From contig NZ_CP033325.1 in the NCBI RefSeq assembly GCF_003710105.1, forward strand, positions 930,001 through 994,000: a DNA stretch of 64,000 bases, in the 5' to 3' direction. The position numbers and the translations under genes were made by a program. Under the pieces are notes generated by a model that made no database searches, had not been told where the DNA came from, and saw only the letters and a list, made by a program, of their open reading frames with translations. How positions within the stretch are numbered: position 1 is the stretch's first letter; each line of letters begins with the position of its first letter. The DNA comes from Georgenia faecalis. GTDB taxonomy: Bacteria; Actinomycetota; Actinomycetes; Actinomycetales; Actinomycetaceae. Positions 46,380-54,335 of the stretch are shown in pieces.

Positions 46380-48139
46380 CGACCGCCCGCCGTGGTGTCG
46401 GCGGCGGCCCCGGCGGCGAGGCTTCCCCCGCCGCCGAGGAGCGCACCGGCGCCGAAGCCGCCCCAGACGCCGTCCGGCACGACCTGCGCCCACGGCGCGG
46501 GCCCCGTCCAGCTCTCGACCGGGGTGTCGTAGGCAGGGCGGTCCAGTCCGGCGACGTACTGCTGGGCCCCGCCGGGGCGCTCCACCGGGATGGGCGTGCC
46601 GTCGGGCCGGTGCGTCGGCAGGGGCAGATCGTGGCCGGCACCGTCCCACGCGGGGGCGTCCGCGCGCTGCGGGCCGAGGGCTCCGACCTGCATGCGCATG
46701 TCCTCACCGCCATGGAACGCCCGCACCGTGATCTCGTCGCGCGCCGCGTAGGTGTAGCCGGACTCGGGCCCGGTCATGTACCACTCGTCGCGAAGGGCGA
46801 GCCGGTCGAGCGCGTTGTCCTCGGAGCGCATGCGCAGCATCTCGGGCAGGTCCGTCCAGTACGAGCCCGAGCCGGCGGCATCGCTGTTGTGGAGGTTGGC
46901 CAGCGGGCGATCGACCGGGATCGTGTCCGCGTCGACGCGGGGTCCGGTAAGCCAGGACCCGGCCACGTCGGGCCGCGTGTAGTCGGTGTCGAACCGGTGC
47001 GGGCCGAAGACGTCGGCCATGGACTGGCTGTCCCAGTCCGCGCCGCGGCGCAGGAGGCGGGCCTGGTCGTCGGGGGACAGCCCGTTGACGTGCCGGAGCA
47101 GCGCGCCGTCGTCGAGGCGGTCGAGGCCGGTGAGGGTCTGGAGGTCGACGCCGTCGGGGCTGAGCGTCCGCAGGCCGTGCAGGGGCCGGTCGAGCAGGGA
47201 GAGGTCGTGCAGGGCGTCGAGGCCGCGGACCGCGCGCACGCTGGCGCCCGCACCGCCGGAGGCCACCGTGGCGACGAGGTCGGGGATGAGCCGGCCCAGG
47301 GCGCGGGCGGGGTCGTCCGCCCACGTGTCCCAGTCGAGCATGGCCTTGCCCACCTCGGTACCGAAGGCGAGCGGGTCGTCGCGCAGGGCGCCGAGCATGG
47401 CCGTGGCCTGCTCGATGGACATGCGGTTGCGCGCGGCGAGCTCCTCGGGCGTGAGGTTGCCGGTGGCGAGGTCCACGAGGTCGAAGACCGGGCGCAGGGA
47501 CAGGTTGACGACCATCTCGCCCAGCTCCCACAGCGCCTCACCGGCGCCCGCGAGGACGCCACCGACGAACCGCAGGCCGCTCTCGAACCAGTTCCGCTCC
47601 GGCGGGGCGGCGTCGCAGCCCCGCCGCACCTCGTGGGCGCACACCCCGGCAGCGGCCTTGAGGTCCGCCTTCGCGGCGGCGAACTCGGCGCGAGCACCGC
47701 TGCGCACCGCCTGACCCGGGTCGGAGAACGGCAGGATGGTGAGGTTGACGAGCTCGCCGGAGGCACGGGCCGCCGCGACCTCCCGGCGCGCCTGGGTGAC
47801 GTCGTTGTCGTACGCGCTCCGCGCCTCGGAGGTGACCTCCTCTCCGCGGTCGTGCTCCGAGGCGCACCATGCGGCGCGCTCCTGGGCGCGGGCCAGGGCG
47901 TCGGCATAGGTCTCCAGCGCCCGGGCGGCGCGCACCCACCCGTCGCCCGCCTCGCGCCACCGGTGCGGCTCGGCGTCGAACCGGTCGCGGAAGCGGTCCG
48001 AGGCCCGTCCGGTCCACCCGCCGGTGGTCACCGTCTCGAGGGAGTCGGCGACCGCCTGGAAACCGGTGCCCTTCTCCGCCATGACGGCGGCGCGGGCGCG
48101 GACGGCCCCGGGGTCGCCGTCGATGACGAACGCGCTCAC
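46376..48139 (-). CDS. Large WXG-type secreted protein, probable polymorphic toxin
   Basis: A 587-residue protein. Residues 1-95 form a WXG-type helical hairpin (IDGDPGAVRARAAVMAEKG, W42-T43-G44 in GGWTGRASDRF), like type VII secretion signal domains. A helical region follows, then a hydrophobic stretch near 190-235 (GLRFVGGVLAGAGEALWELG) and the LTPEELAARNRMS region seen in polymorphic toxins. The last 190 residues would be the effector part: GSGSYWTDLPEMLRM and a PGGAQQYV near the end recall toxin C-termini such as TNT-like domains, but I cannot confirm a family. A Gly/Ala-rich tail ends it. The start is GTG at 48139, overlapping the WXG100 gene by 4 bp. Confidence 0.7.
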   Translation of the reverse strand: MSAFVIDGDPGAVRARAAVMAEKGTGFQAVADSLETVTTGGWTGRASDRFRDRFDAEPHRWREAGDGWVRAARALETYADALARAQERAAWCASEHDRGEEVTSEARSAYDNDVTQARREVAAARASGELVNLTILPFSDPGQAVRSGARAEFAAAKADLKAAAGVCAHEVRRGCDAAPPERNWFESGLRFVGGVLAGAGEALWELGEMVVNLSLRPVFDLVDLATGNLTPEELAARNRMSIEQATAMLGALRDDPLAFGTEVGKAMLDWDTWADDPARALGRLIPDLVATVASGGAGASVRAVRGLDALHDLSLLDRPLHGLRTLSPDGVDLQTLTGLDRLDDGALLRHVNGLSPDDQARLLRRGADWDSQSMADVFGPHRFDTDYTRPDVAGSWLTGPRVDADTIPVDRPLANLHNSDAAGSGSYWTDLPEMLRMRSEDNALDRLALRDEWYMTGPESGYTYAARDEITVRAFHGGEDMRMQVGALGPQRADAPAWDGAGHDLPLPTHRPDGTPIPVERPGGAQQYVAGLDRPAYDTPVESWTGPAPWAQVVPDGVWGGFGAGALLGGGGSLAAGAAADTTAGGR

Positions 48140-48465
48140 GGGGCACCGCCCGTGGTGGTCCGCACGGTCGTCGCGACCGCCGAGAGCGTGTCGTACCCGG
48201 CCGAGTCGAACTCGGCGTAGTTCATCGCGACCTTGCCGAGCCGGCCCGACATCTCCTCCACGTCCCGCATGAGGTTGTTGACGCCCTCCTCCCAGCGAGA
48301 GGAGAACTCCTCGACGGCCGACGTGACCTCCTCCTCACCCAGCGCGGACGACGTGGGGACGAGGTCCTCGACGTCGTCGTCCTTGAACGTCTGGATGGAA
48401 TCGGCAATGTTCTGCGCCGCGGTCACTATCGCTTCGAGGTCGACGGCGAAGTCATAGCTGGGCAC
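48136..48465 (-). CDS. WXG100 (ESAT-6-like) protein
   Basis: A 109-residue small helical protein with the WXG100 size and layout: helix, turn at FSSRWEEGVNNL near residues 54-65, and a second helix (LMRDVEEMSGRLGKVAMNY). The motif is W-E-E, so the usual Gly is missing. It is probably exported by an ESX system with the large protein encoded next, which it overlaps by 4 bp. The start is GTG at 48465 after GAGGAGG. Confidence 0.75.
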   Translation of the reverse strand: MPSYDFAVDLEAIVTAAQNIADSIQTFKDDDVEDLVPTSSALGEEEVTSAVEEFSSRWEEGVNNLMRDVEEMSGRLGKVAMNYAEFDSAGYDTLSAVATTVRTTTGGAP

Positions 48466-48518
48466 GGGTTTCCTCCTCAGGAATGGCGATTAGTTGCCCG
48501 GCGCTGGTGATCGAGCCC

Positions 48519-48524
48519 TACAGT
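48519..48524 (+). promoter_or_regulatory. Possible -10 box of the divergent WXG100-like pair
   Basis: TACAGT, 33 bases before the GTG at 48558, in the 92-base divergent region. A minus-strand TAATCG near 48490 could serve the other operon. Confidence 0.35.
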
Positions 48525-48557
48525 AGGGCCGTCGTCGTCGGCGAGGAGGGAATACCG

Positions 48558-48878
48558 GTGTCAGAAAGTCTGGAGCTGGAGATCGGCGCGCAGACCCGCG
48601 CCGCCATGTCCGTCCATGAGCGCATGCCGACGATCTCCGCGCTGCTGGAGGACCTCGCCGCCGAGGTGGGCGCCGCGTCGTCGGGGTTCCGGGGAGCGGC
48701 CGCCGGCGGCCTCGCGGAGGCGCTCGAGGCCTGGTTCACGACGGCGGGCGCGATCCCCGAGCGCCTGGCGGCGTACGCGGCATCGCTCGCCTCCGTCGAC
48801 CAGCGCACGGCAACGTCGGAGGACAGGTCCAGCCAGGGGTACACCACCCTGCAGGACCGGATGGGCTCGGGGCGATGA
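48558..48878 (+). CDS. WXG100-like protein A
   Basis: A 106-residue helical protein. GFRGAAAGGLAEALEAWF near 44-61 sits where the WXG turn would be, as F-R-G. The flanking helices are Ala/Leu-rich. GAGGAGGG lies eight bases before GTG 48558. It overlaps the next gene by 4 bp, as EsxB-EsxA-type pairs are co-expressed. Function as an ESX substrate or chaperone partner is inferred. Confidence 0.6.
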   Translation: MSESLELEIGAQTRAAMSVHERMPTISALLEDLAAEVGAASSGFRGAAAGGLAEALEAWFTTAGAIPERLAAYAASLASVDQRTATSEDRSSQGYTTLQDRMGSGR

Positions 48879-49174
48879 GCGACCCCACGCTCGTCGTCTC
48901 CCAGGGCACTCTCGAGGCCGTCGAGACGGCGATGACGACCGCGCACGACCAGCTCCTCGCCGAGGTGACGGCCCTGCGGCAGGAGGTGCGGACCATCCTC
49001 GTCGCGTGGTCGACCGCCACGGAGTCCCGCCAGGCGCAGCTCGAGTTCGACGCCGCGCTGCAGCGCGATGTCGATGCCGTCGCCGCGGCCCTGGTCGACG
49101 TGCGCTCGGCCCTCGTGAAGGTGCGCGAGGACGCCCGCAGCGCGGAGATCGACAACGTCGCCATCCTCGACTGA
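48875..49174 (+). CDS. WXG100-like protein B
   Basis: A 99-residue helical protein. VAWSTATESRQAQLEFDAAL near 43-62 marks the turn region with W-S-T in place of WXG. VVSQGTLEAVETAMTTAHDQLLAEV before it and VDAVAAALVDVRSALVKVRED after it are the two long helices. Its ATG overlaps the stop of the preceding WXG100-like gene, so the pair is probably co-translated as a heterodimer. Confidence 0.6.
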   Translation: MSDPTLVVSQGTLEAVETAMTTAHDQLLAEVTALRQEVRTILVAWSTATESRQAQLEFDAALQRDVDAVAAALVDVRSALVKVREDARSAEIDNVAILD

Positions 49175-49204
49175 CCCGCGTTCGCGAGGATTCGCCGCGG
49201 CGCC

Positions 49205-50365
49205 TCACCTCCGGCGCAGCGCCTCTCCCATCTGCTCCAGCGCCCGCCGCAGGATCGGGCGGGGGGTCGCGATGATGAACCGGACGAAGCCCTCGCCCGC
49301 GCCGCCGCACGCGCTCCCGTCCGTGACCGCCACCCCGGCCTCCCGGCGGAAGAACTCCGCCGCCGGCTCGCCGAGGTCCAGGCCGCGGCAGTCGAGCCAC
49401 GCGATGTACGTGCCCTCGAGCGGGGAGAGGCGGGCGCCGGGCAGGTGCTCGGCGACCAGCTCGGCGAAGGCGTCCCGGTTGCCCCGCAGGTAGCCGACGA
49501 CGTCGGCGAGCCAGTCCCCGCCGTCGGCGTAGACCGCGGCGGCCGCCCGCGCCCCGAGCAGCCCGACGCTGTCCCCGGCGTCGACGGCGTACGGGGCGAA
49601 GGTGGCGGCGTCATCGGCGTTGGACAGGACCATCTGACCGCACTTGAGGCCCGGGATGTTCCACCCCTTCGAGGCGGCGACGGCGGTGACCGTGTGCCCG
49701 GCCGTCCGTTCGTCGAGCGCGGCGTAGGGCAGGTGCGGGACGTCGTCGAGCACGAGCGGGGCGTGGATCTCGTCGGAGAACACGCGCCCGCCGTGCCGCT
49801 CGACGACCTCGGCGAGGGCGAGGAGCTCCGCCCGGTCGAGGACGCGCCCCACGGGGTTCCACGGGTTGCACAGGACGAGCAGCCGGGCGCCGGCGGCGAA
49901 GGCGGCGTCGATGCCCGCGAGGTCGAGGGTGTACCGGCCGGCGTCGTCGCGCAGCGAGGGCACCTCGACGACCTCCCGACCCGCGGCCGGCGGGACGGTG
50001 AGGAAGGGCATGTACGCCGGCGTGGGAACGATGACGGCCGAGCCCGGCTCGGTGAAGTGGCGGATGGTCAGCCGCAGCGCCGAGAGGACGTCGGGCAGCA
50101 GGTGGATCCGGCCGGGGGAGACCTCCCACCCCGTGGTCCGCGCCAGCCAGCCGGCGCACGCCGTCGCCGTCGCGACCCGGTCGGCGCCGGGCAGGTACCC
50201 GAGCGCCCCGGTGTCCGCCGCGGTGCGCAGGACGGCCGCCACCTGCGGCGGGATGCCGAAGTCCATCTCGGCGACGAAGGCGCCGATCGCCGTCGGGAAC
50301 GTCGTCCACTTGGTGCCCCCGGCGGAGCGCAGGTCGTCGACGGTGATCGCGTCGAAGGGGTGCAT
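49205..50365 (-). CDS. MalY/PatB-type PLP aminotransferase or C-S lyase
   Basis: A 386-residue fold-type I PLP enzyme. TKWTTFPTAIGAFVAEMDFGIPP at the start is the MalY/PatB signature. CNPWNPVGRVL, FSDEIHAPLVL and the PLP lysine in VAASKGWNIPGLKCGQM near 230 follow. Members cleave cystathionine or act as aminotransferases. GGAGG precedes the ATG at 50365 by four bases. It is divergent from the decayed aminotransferase fragment. Confidence 0.9.
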   Translation of the reverse strand: MHPFDAITVDDLRSAGGTKWTTFPTAIGAFVAEMDFGIPPQVAAVLRTAADTGALGYLPGADRVATATACAGWLARTTGWEVSPGRIHLLPDVLSALRLTIRHFTEPGSAVIVPTPAYMPFLTVPPAAGREVVEVPSLRDDAGRYTLDLAGIDAAFAAGARLLVLCNPWNPVGRVLDRAELLALAEVVERHGGRVFSDEIHAPLVLDDVPHLPYAALDERTAGHTVTAVAASKGWNIPGLKCGQMVLSNADDAATFAPYAVDAGDSVGLLGARAAAAVYADGGDWLADVVGYLRGNRDAFAELVAEHLPGARLSPLEGTYIAWLDCRGLDLGEPAAEFFRREAGVAVTDGSACGGAGEGFVRFIIATPRPILRRALEQMGEALRRR

Positions 50366-50446
50366 GGGTCCTCCAGTTCGCCTCGCCCCGGAGACGGGCG
50401 TCGGCCGCCGACGACGGTACCGCCCACCGCTGGCAGGATGGCGCGC

Positions 50447-50715
50447 ATGCGAACCGACCGGTGGCGTGACGCCGCCGGGTGACCGGCCTCCTCGACCCGT
50501 CCGGCTCCGTCGCCCCGACGATCTTCGCGGAGATGTCCGAGCTGGCACCCGCACCGGCGCGGTCAACCTCGGCCAGGGTTTCCCCGACGTCGACGGCCCG
50601 GAGCACCTCAAGGATGCCGCCGTCGCCGCCATCTGCGACGGGGTCAACCAGTACCCGCGGGGGCGCCGGCATCCCGCAGCTGCGGGAGGCGGTCGCCGCC
50701 CACCAGGGGCGCCAC
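50447..50715 (+). pseudogene. 5' fragment of an aminotransferase gene
   Basis: These 270 bases are a close copy of the first part of the intact aminotransferase gene at 52249, from the ATG to the CACCAGGGGCGCCAC stretch. Codon 12 is TGA (50480-50482), and single-base gaps break the frame further on (near 50547 and 50655). Homology stops at 50715, and the enzyme's PLP-lysine part is missing. The copy is in the same direction as the intact gene, 1.8 kb away. Confidence 0.85.
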
Positions 50716-50783
50716 GGCGTAGGGCGAGGCACGGCCGGCTGCGCGGCGGCGAGAGACCAGATCGGGCTTGCGAGGGAGTCCGA

Positions 50784-52094
50784 GTGGGTATCGTCAGCAA
50801 GATGTCCGGGGACCAGCAGCGGCGTGCTGCCGGCCGGCTCCGCCGGCTGCTCGGTGCCAAGGAGATCGACCGGCTCGTGGGCGCGGACAGCCGCAGCGCA
50901 GCCATCGACGTGCTCCTCGCCAACCGGCCGGTCCGCACGGGTGCGAGCGTGCAGGACGGTCGCGACTTCCTGACGGCCCGGCGCCTCGACCACCCCGACG
51001 GGCTCCGCGCGGAGCGCCTGGCGTCGGTGCTGTCCCGGCTGTTCTGGGTCCTGGCTGCGATCTTCGTCCTGGCGGCCGTCACGGCCCTCGTGCTCGGCAT
51101 GGTCGCCTCGAGCGAGGACGGCGCGGCCTCCGACCCGTTCGAGGCGCTCGGCGACCTCACGGGTGACGGCGGGCGTCTGGTCGCGCTCGCGCTCGTAGTT
51201 CCGCTCGCTCTCGCACTGCTGGCCCGCTGGACGCTCTCGTTCATGCGGCCCGTCATCGCTCTCGCCGATGCGCGGTACGCGGTCCGCTGGGCCGGAGCGC
51301 GCCCGGGGCAGCTGGCCCGTGGGCTGCCCGTGGTGGAACCGTTCTCGGGGTTCGCCGGTTGGCTCAAGGTCCCGGCCGTGCTCCTCTGGGTCGCTGCCGG
51401 GGCAGCCGTGCTCTTCGCCCTGTGGCTCCCGACCTACGACGGCCCTGCCTGGGACGTCTACCTCGCCGCCGCTGGTCTGGCGCTGCTCGGATTCGTGCCG
51501 GCCCTCGGCGCCAGGGAGGCGTCCCGGGTCGCCGCGCTCGCGCAGGACCACCTCGTGATCCTCGCCGGGCGCAAGCGGGGCCTCCGGGTCGACGCCGCGA
51601 CGGCGTTGCAGGAGCAGTTCCTCCAGGTGGCGTTCCGCGCGCCCTTCTCCAGGACCTCGCTCGGTTCGTTCGCGAGCGTCCGGGAGTGGACCGCCTACCC
51701 GCTCACCTCCGTGCTGGACGAGGCGGAGCTACGACGGCGCCGCCGGCATGCCGTGGCCGAGCTGGACGACGTGGACGTCAGTCCTGCCGGGCAGACGCCG
51801 CTCGTCACCTCCGAGAAGCCGGGCGAGCACGGCGGGCTGTCCGGGCGCTTCGACGAGGAGTACGCGGGCGGCTGGCTGGTAGGGGAGGCGCGGGAGCAGG
51901 GGTCGGGCAACCGGATCCTCCTGCTCGTCCGTGACCACCCGGAGCGCTTCCGCACGGAGGTGCTGCCCGCGTTCGGTCAGCACCTCAACCTCGACCTCAA
52001 CAGCCTGCTCGTGCTCGACCCGCCCGAGCCGCTGCCCACGGAGGGAAGCTGGCTGGAGAGCTGGGTGAAGGAGAAGGCCGCCGAGCGCAGGTGA
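50784..52094 (+). CDS. Four-span membrane protein, unknown
   Basis: A 436-residue protein. An N-terminal cytoplasmic part of about 85 residues (GRLRRLLGAKEIDRLVGADSRS) is followed by four hydrophobic segments: LFWVLAAIFVLAAVTALVLG, VALALVVPLALALLA, VPAVLLWVAAGAAVLFALWL and VYLAAAGLALLGFVPALGA. A charged C-terminal region of about 200 residues follows. I recognise no family. The start is GTG at 50784 with GAGGGAG five bases upstream; ATG at 50802 is possible. It lies between a decayed copy and the intact copy of an aminotransferase gene, so it may have arrived by insertion or rearrangement. Confidence 0.7.
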   Translation: MGIVSKMSGDQQRRAAGRLRRLLGAKEIDRLVGADSRSAAIDVLLANRPVRTGASVQDGRDFLTARRLDHPDGLRAERLASVLSRLFWVLAAIFVLAAVTALVLGMVASSEDGAASDPFEALGDLTGDGGRLVALALVVPLALALLARWTLSFMRPVIALADARYAVRWAGARPGQLARGLPVVEPFSGFAGWLKVPAVLLWVAAGAAVLFALWLPTYDGPAWDVYLAAAGLALLGFVPALGAREASRVAALAQDHLVILAGRKRGLRVDAATALQEQFLQVAFRAPFSRTSLGSFASVREWTAYPLTSVLDEAELRRRRRHAVAELDDVDVSPAGQTPLVTSEKPGEHGGLSGRFDEEYAGGWLVGEAREQGSGNRILLLVRDHPERFRTEVLPAFGQHLNLDLNSLLVLDPPEPLPTEGSWLESWVKEKAAERR

Positions 52095-52248
52095 GGCGAG
52101 CGCGGGCGGCGCGCCGTCGTCGCAGCCGCACGAGCAGCCGGACCCGAGCCGCGAGGAGCGCGTCAGGCGTGCGTGCCCGTGGGCGGGTCGCGGCGGCCAC
52201 CTGGACGGGCTCTGCGGGCCCACGCGCCGCGGTGGGAGGATGACCGCC

Positions 52249-53469
52249 ATGCGTACCGAACGGTGGCTCGACGTTGCGCGTGGGGCGGGCCTGCTCTCGC
52301 CGTCGGGCGCGGTGGCCCAGACGATCTTCGCCGAGATGTCCGAGCTCGCCGCCCGCACGGGCGCCGTCAACCTCGGCCAGGGGTTCCCCGACGTCGACGG
52401 CCCGGAGCACCTCAAGGACGCCGCCGTCGCCGCGATCCGCGCCGGCCACAACCAGTACCCGCCGGGCGCCGGCATCCCGCAGCTGCGGGAGGCGGTCGCC
52501 GCCCACCAGGGGCGCCACTACGGCCTCACCGTCGACCCGGGCACCGAGGTGCTCGTCACCGCCGGCGCCACCGAGGCGATCGCCGCGACGATCCTCGCCC
52601 TCGCCGGCCCGGGCGACGAGGTGCTGACGATCGAGCCGTACTACGACTCCTACGCCGCCTCGATCGCCATGGCCGGCGCGACCCACCGCACGATCGCGCT
52701 GCGCCCCGGGCCGGACGGCTTCCACCTCGACCCCGACGACGCGCGCGCGGCGTTCACCGACCGCACGCGCCTCGTCCTCGTCAACACCCCGCACAACCCC
52801 ACCGGCACCGTGCTCACCACCGCCGAGCTCACCCTCCTCGCCGAGCTCGCCGCCGCCCGGGACGCCGTCATCGTCACCGACGAGGTCTACGAGCACCTCA
52901 CCTACGACGGCGTCCGTCATGTCCCGCTCGCCACCCTGCCCGCCGCGGCGGGCCGCACGCTGACGATCTCCTCCGCCGGGAAGTCGCTGTCCTTCACCGG
53001 CTGGAAGGTCGGCTGGGTCCACGGTCCGGCCGAGCTCGTCACCGCGGTCCGCACCGTCAAGCAGTTCCTCACGTACGTCGCCTCGGGACCGTTCCAGTAC
53101 GCCGTCGCCGGGGCGCTCTCCGACGAGGACGGCCGCACGGGGGAGTACGTCACCGGCCTGAGGACCTCCCTCCAGGAGCGCCGCGACCTGCTCGTCGAGT
53201 CCCTCGACGCCGCCGGGTTCGTCACGGTCCGCCCGGCCGGGACGTACTTCGTCGTCGCCGACGCCGCCCCGCTCGGCTTCGACGACGCCGTCGACCTGTG
53301 CCGCCGCCTGCCCGAGCTCGCCGGGGTGGTCGGCATCCCCGTCTCCGCCTTCTGCGCCGCCGGGTCGGCGACGGCGCAGGGCCTGCGCTCGTGGGTGCGC
53401 TTCACCTACGTCAAGCGGGAGAGCGTCCTGCACCGGGCGGCCGAGGGGCTGGCGCGGCTGCGGGGATGA
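52249..53469 (+). CDS. Class I PLP aminotransferase (DapC/YbdL/KAT group)
   Basis: A 406-residue aminotransferase. VNLGQGFPDVDGPEHLKDAAVAA, NQYPPGAGIPQLREAVAAHQ, TAGATEAIAATILAL, NTPHNPTGTVL, TDEVYEHLTYDG and the PLP lysine in SSAGKSLSFTGWKVGW near 245 define the group that includes N-succinyl-diaminopimelate, methionine and kynurenine aminotransferases. A role in lysine synthesis is possible but not shown. The ATG at 52249 follows GGGAGG by nine bases; an ATG at 52240 touches that site. Confidence 0.9.
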   Translation: MRTERWLDVARGAGLLSPSGAVAQTIFAEMSELAARTGAVNLGQGFPDVDGPEHLKDAAVAAIRAGHNQYPPGAGIPQLREAVAAHQGRHYGLTVDPGTEVLVTAGATEAIAATILALAGPGDEVLTIEPYYDSYAASIAMAGATHRTIALRPGPDGFHLDPDDARAAFTDRTRLVLVNTPHNPTGTVLTTAELTLLAELAAARDAVIVTDEVYEHLTYDGVRHVPLATLPAAAGRTLTISSAGKSLSFTGWKVGWVHGPAELVTAVRTVKQFLTYVASGPFQYAVAGALSDEDGRTGEYVTGLRTSLQERRDLLVESLDAAGFVTVRPAGTYFVVADAAPLGFDDAVDLCRRLPELAGVVGIPVSAFCAAGSATAQGLRSWVRFTYVKRESVLHRAAEGLARLRG

Positions 53470-53485
53470 GCGACCTCGCCGGTGG

Positions 53486-54226
53486 CTAGGAGCGCTCGAC
53501 CGTGCGCCGCTGTGCCGTCGGGGCAGGCTCGTCGTTCATGCCGCGCTCGGTCTCGTCGCTGGTCGCGCGGCGGGTGAGGGCGCGGGGCTCGACGCCCTTG
53601 AGGACCAGCCACAGCCCCAGGGAGATCTCCCACAGGGCGATCGGCAGCGCGGCAAGTCCCGCGAGCCCGGAGACCTGGTCGACGGCGCCGAACAGCGAAC
53701 CCAGGGCGGAGACCAGCAGGAGGGGCGCGCCGAGCAGGCCGAGCGCTGGGATGACCCGCGGTACGAGCCGGAAGCGGTAGAGGGCGTACCCGAGGCACAG
53801 GGCGTTGACGGCGGGGACGAGCCCTGGGCCGAGAAGGAAGGCCCAGTCGTGGAGGGCGATGAGGGTCGCGTCGGCCCCGGCGAGGGCATCGGCCCCGGCG
53901 CCGTCGGCGCGGTGGACCGTTGCCAGCGACAGCATGCTCATCACGCCGACGGCGATGAGCGCGCCCTCGACGGTCCGGGCCGCGAGGAAGCCGAGCGCGG
54001 CGACCTCGCTGTGCCGCCGTATCACCGGGAACAGGCACGCGGCCGTGCCGATGCACGCGGCGGCGAGCACGAGCTCGAGGAGGCCGGCCCAGGCCAGGCG
54101 GGACGCGCCGTCGGAGAGGACAGCGGTGTCACGGAGGAGGGGGTCCTTGAGGGCGAGCGCTGGGATGGAGGTGACGACGGTGAGGAGGTAGAGCGCACCC
54201 GCGATGCGGGGGAGTCTGGGGGACAT
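53486..54226 (-). CDS. DUF4386 membrane protein
   Basis: A 246-residue membrane protein with about six hydrophobic segments (IAGALYLLTVVTSIPALAL, LELVLAAACIGTAACLFPV, VEGALIAVGVMSMLSL, and others). FPVIRRHSEVAALGFLAARTVEGALIAVG is the DUF4386 core. The last 35 residues are hydrophilic. GGAAGG precedes the ATG. It is divergent from a TetR regulator and has a shared operator region, so it is probably the regulated target. Function unknown. Confidence 0.85.
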   Translation of the reverse strand: MSPRLPRIAGALYLLTVVTSIPALALKDPLLRDTAVLSDGASRLAWAGLLELVLAAACIGTAACLFPVIRRHSEVAALGFLAARTVEGALIAVGVMSMLSLATVHRADGAGADALAGADATLIALHDWAFLLGPGLVPAVNALCLGYALYRFRLVPRVIPALGLLGAPLLLVSALGSLFGAVDQVSGLAGLAALPIALWEISLGLWLVLKGVEPRALTRRATSDETERGMNDEPAPTAQRRTVERS

Positions 54227-54254
54227 GAGGGGGCCTTCCGATCCGGTGCGGGCC

Positions 54255-54275
54255 AAGGTGTACGGCGTACACCTT
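54255..54275. promoter_or_regulatory. TetR operator 1
   Basis: Perfect inverted repeat: AAGGTGTAC and GTACACCTT around GGC. It lies 29 bases upstream of the DUF4386 start. Confidence 0.75.
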
Positions 54276-54302
54276 GATGGGTCGTGAGCGTAGGCGTACG
54301 GT
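54274..54302 (+). promoter_or_regulatory. Promoter of the tetR-type gene
   Basis: TTGATG (54274-54279) and TACGGT (54297-54302) with a 17-base spacer. The -35 touches operator 1, and the -10 lies inside operator 2. Confidence 0.6.
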
Positions 54303-54310
54303 GTACACCT
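54292..54310. promoter_or_regulatory. TetR operator 2
   Basis: AGGCGTAC and GTACACCT around GGT, the same palindrome as operator 1 with one mismatch. The centres are 36 bases apart. Confidence 0.7.
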
Positions 54311-54335
54311 GTCAACGACGGATCGGAGGACGCAC

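Noticed and set aside
46376-46980. TNT-type NAD glycohydrolase at the end of the ESX protein
   Set aside because: Only a PGGAxQY-like stretch recalls it; the other TNT motifs are not visible, so no family is assigned.
50716-52248. Insertion sequence or transposon between the aminotransferase copies
   Set aside because: No transposase and no terminal inverted repeats are seen.
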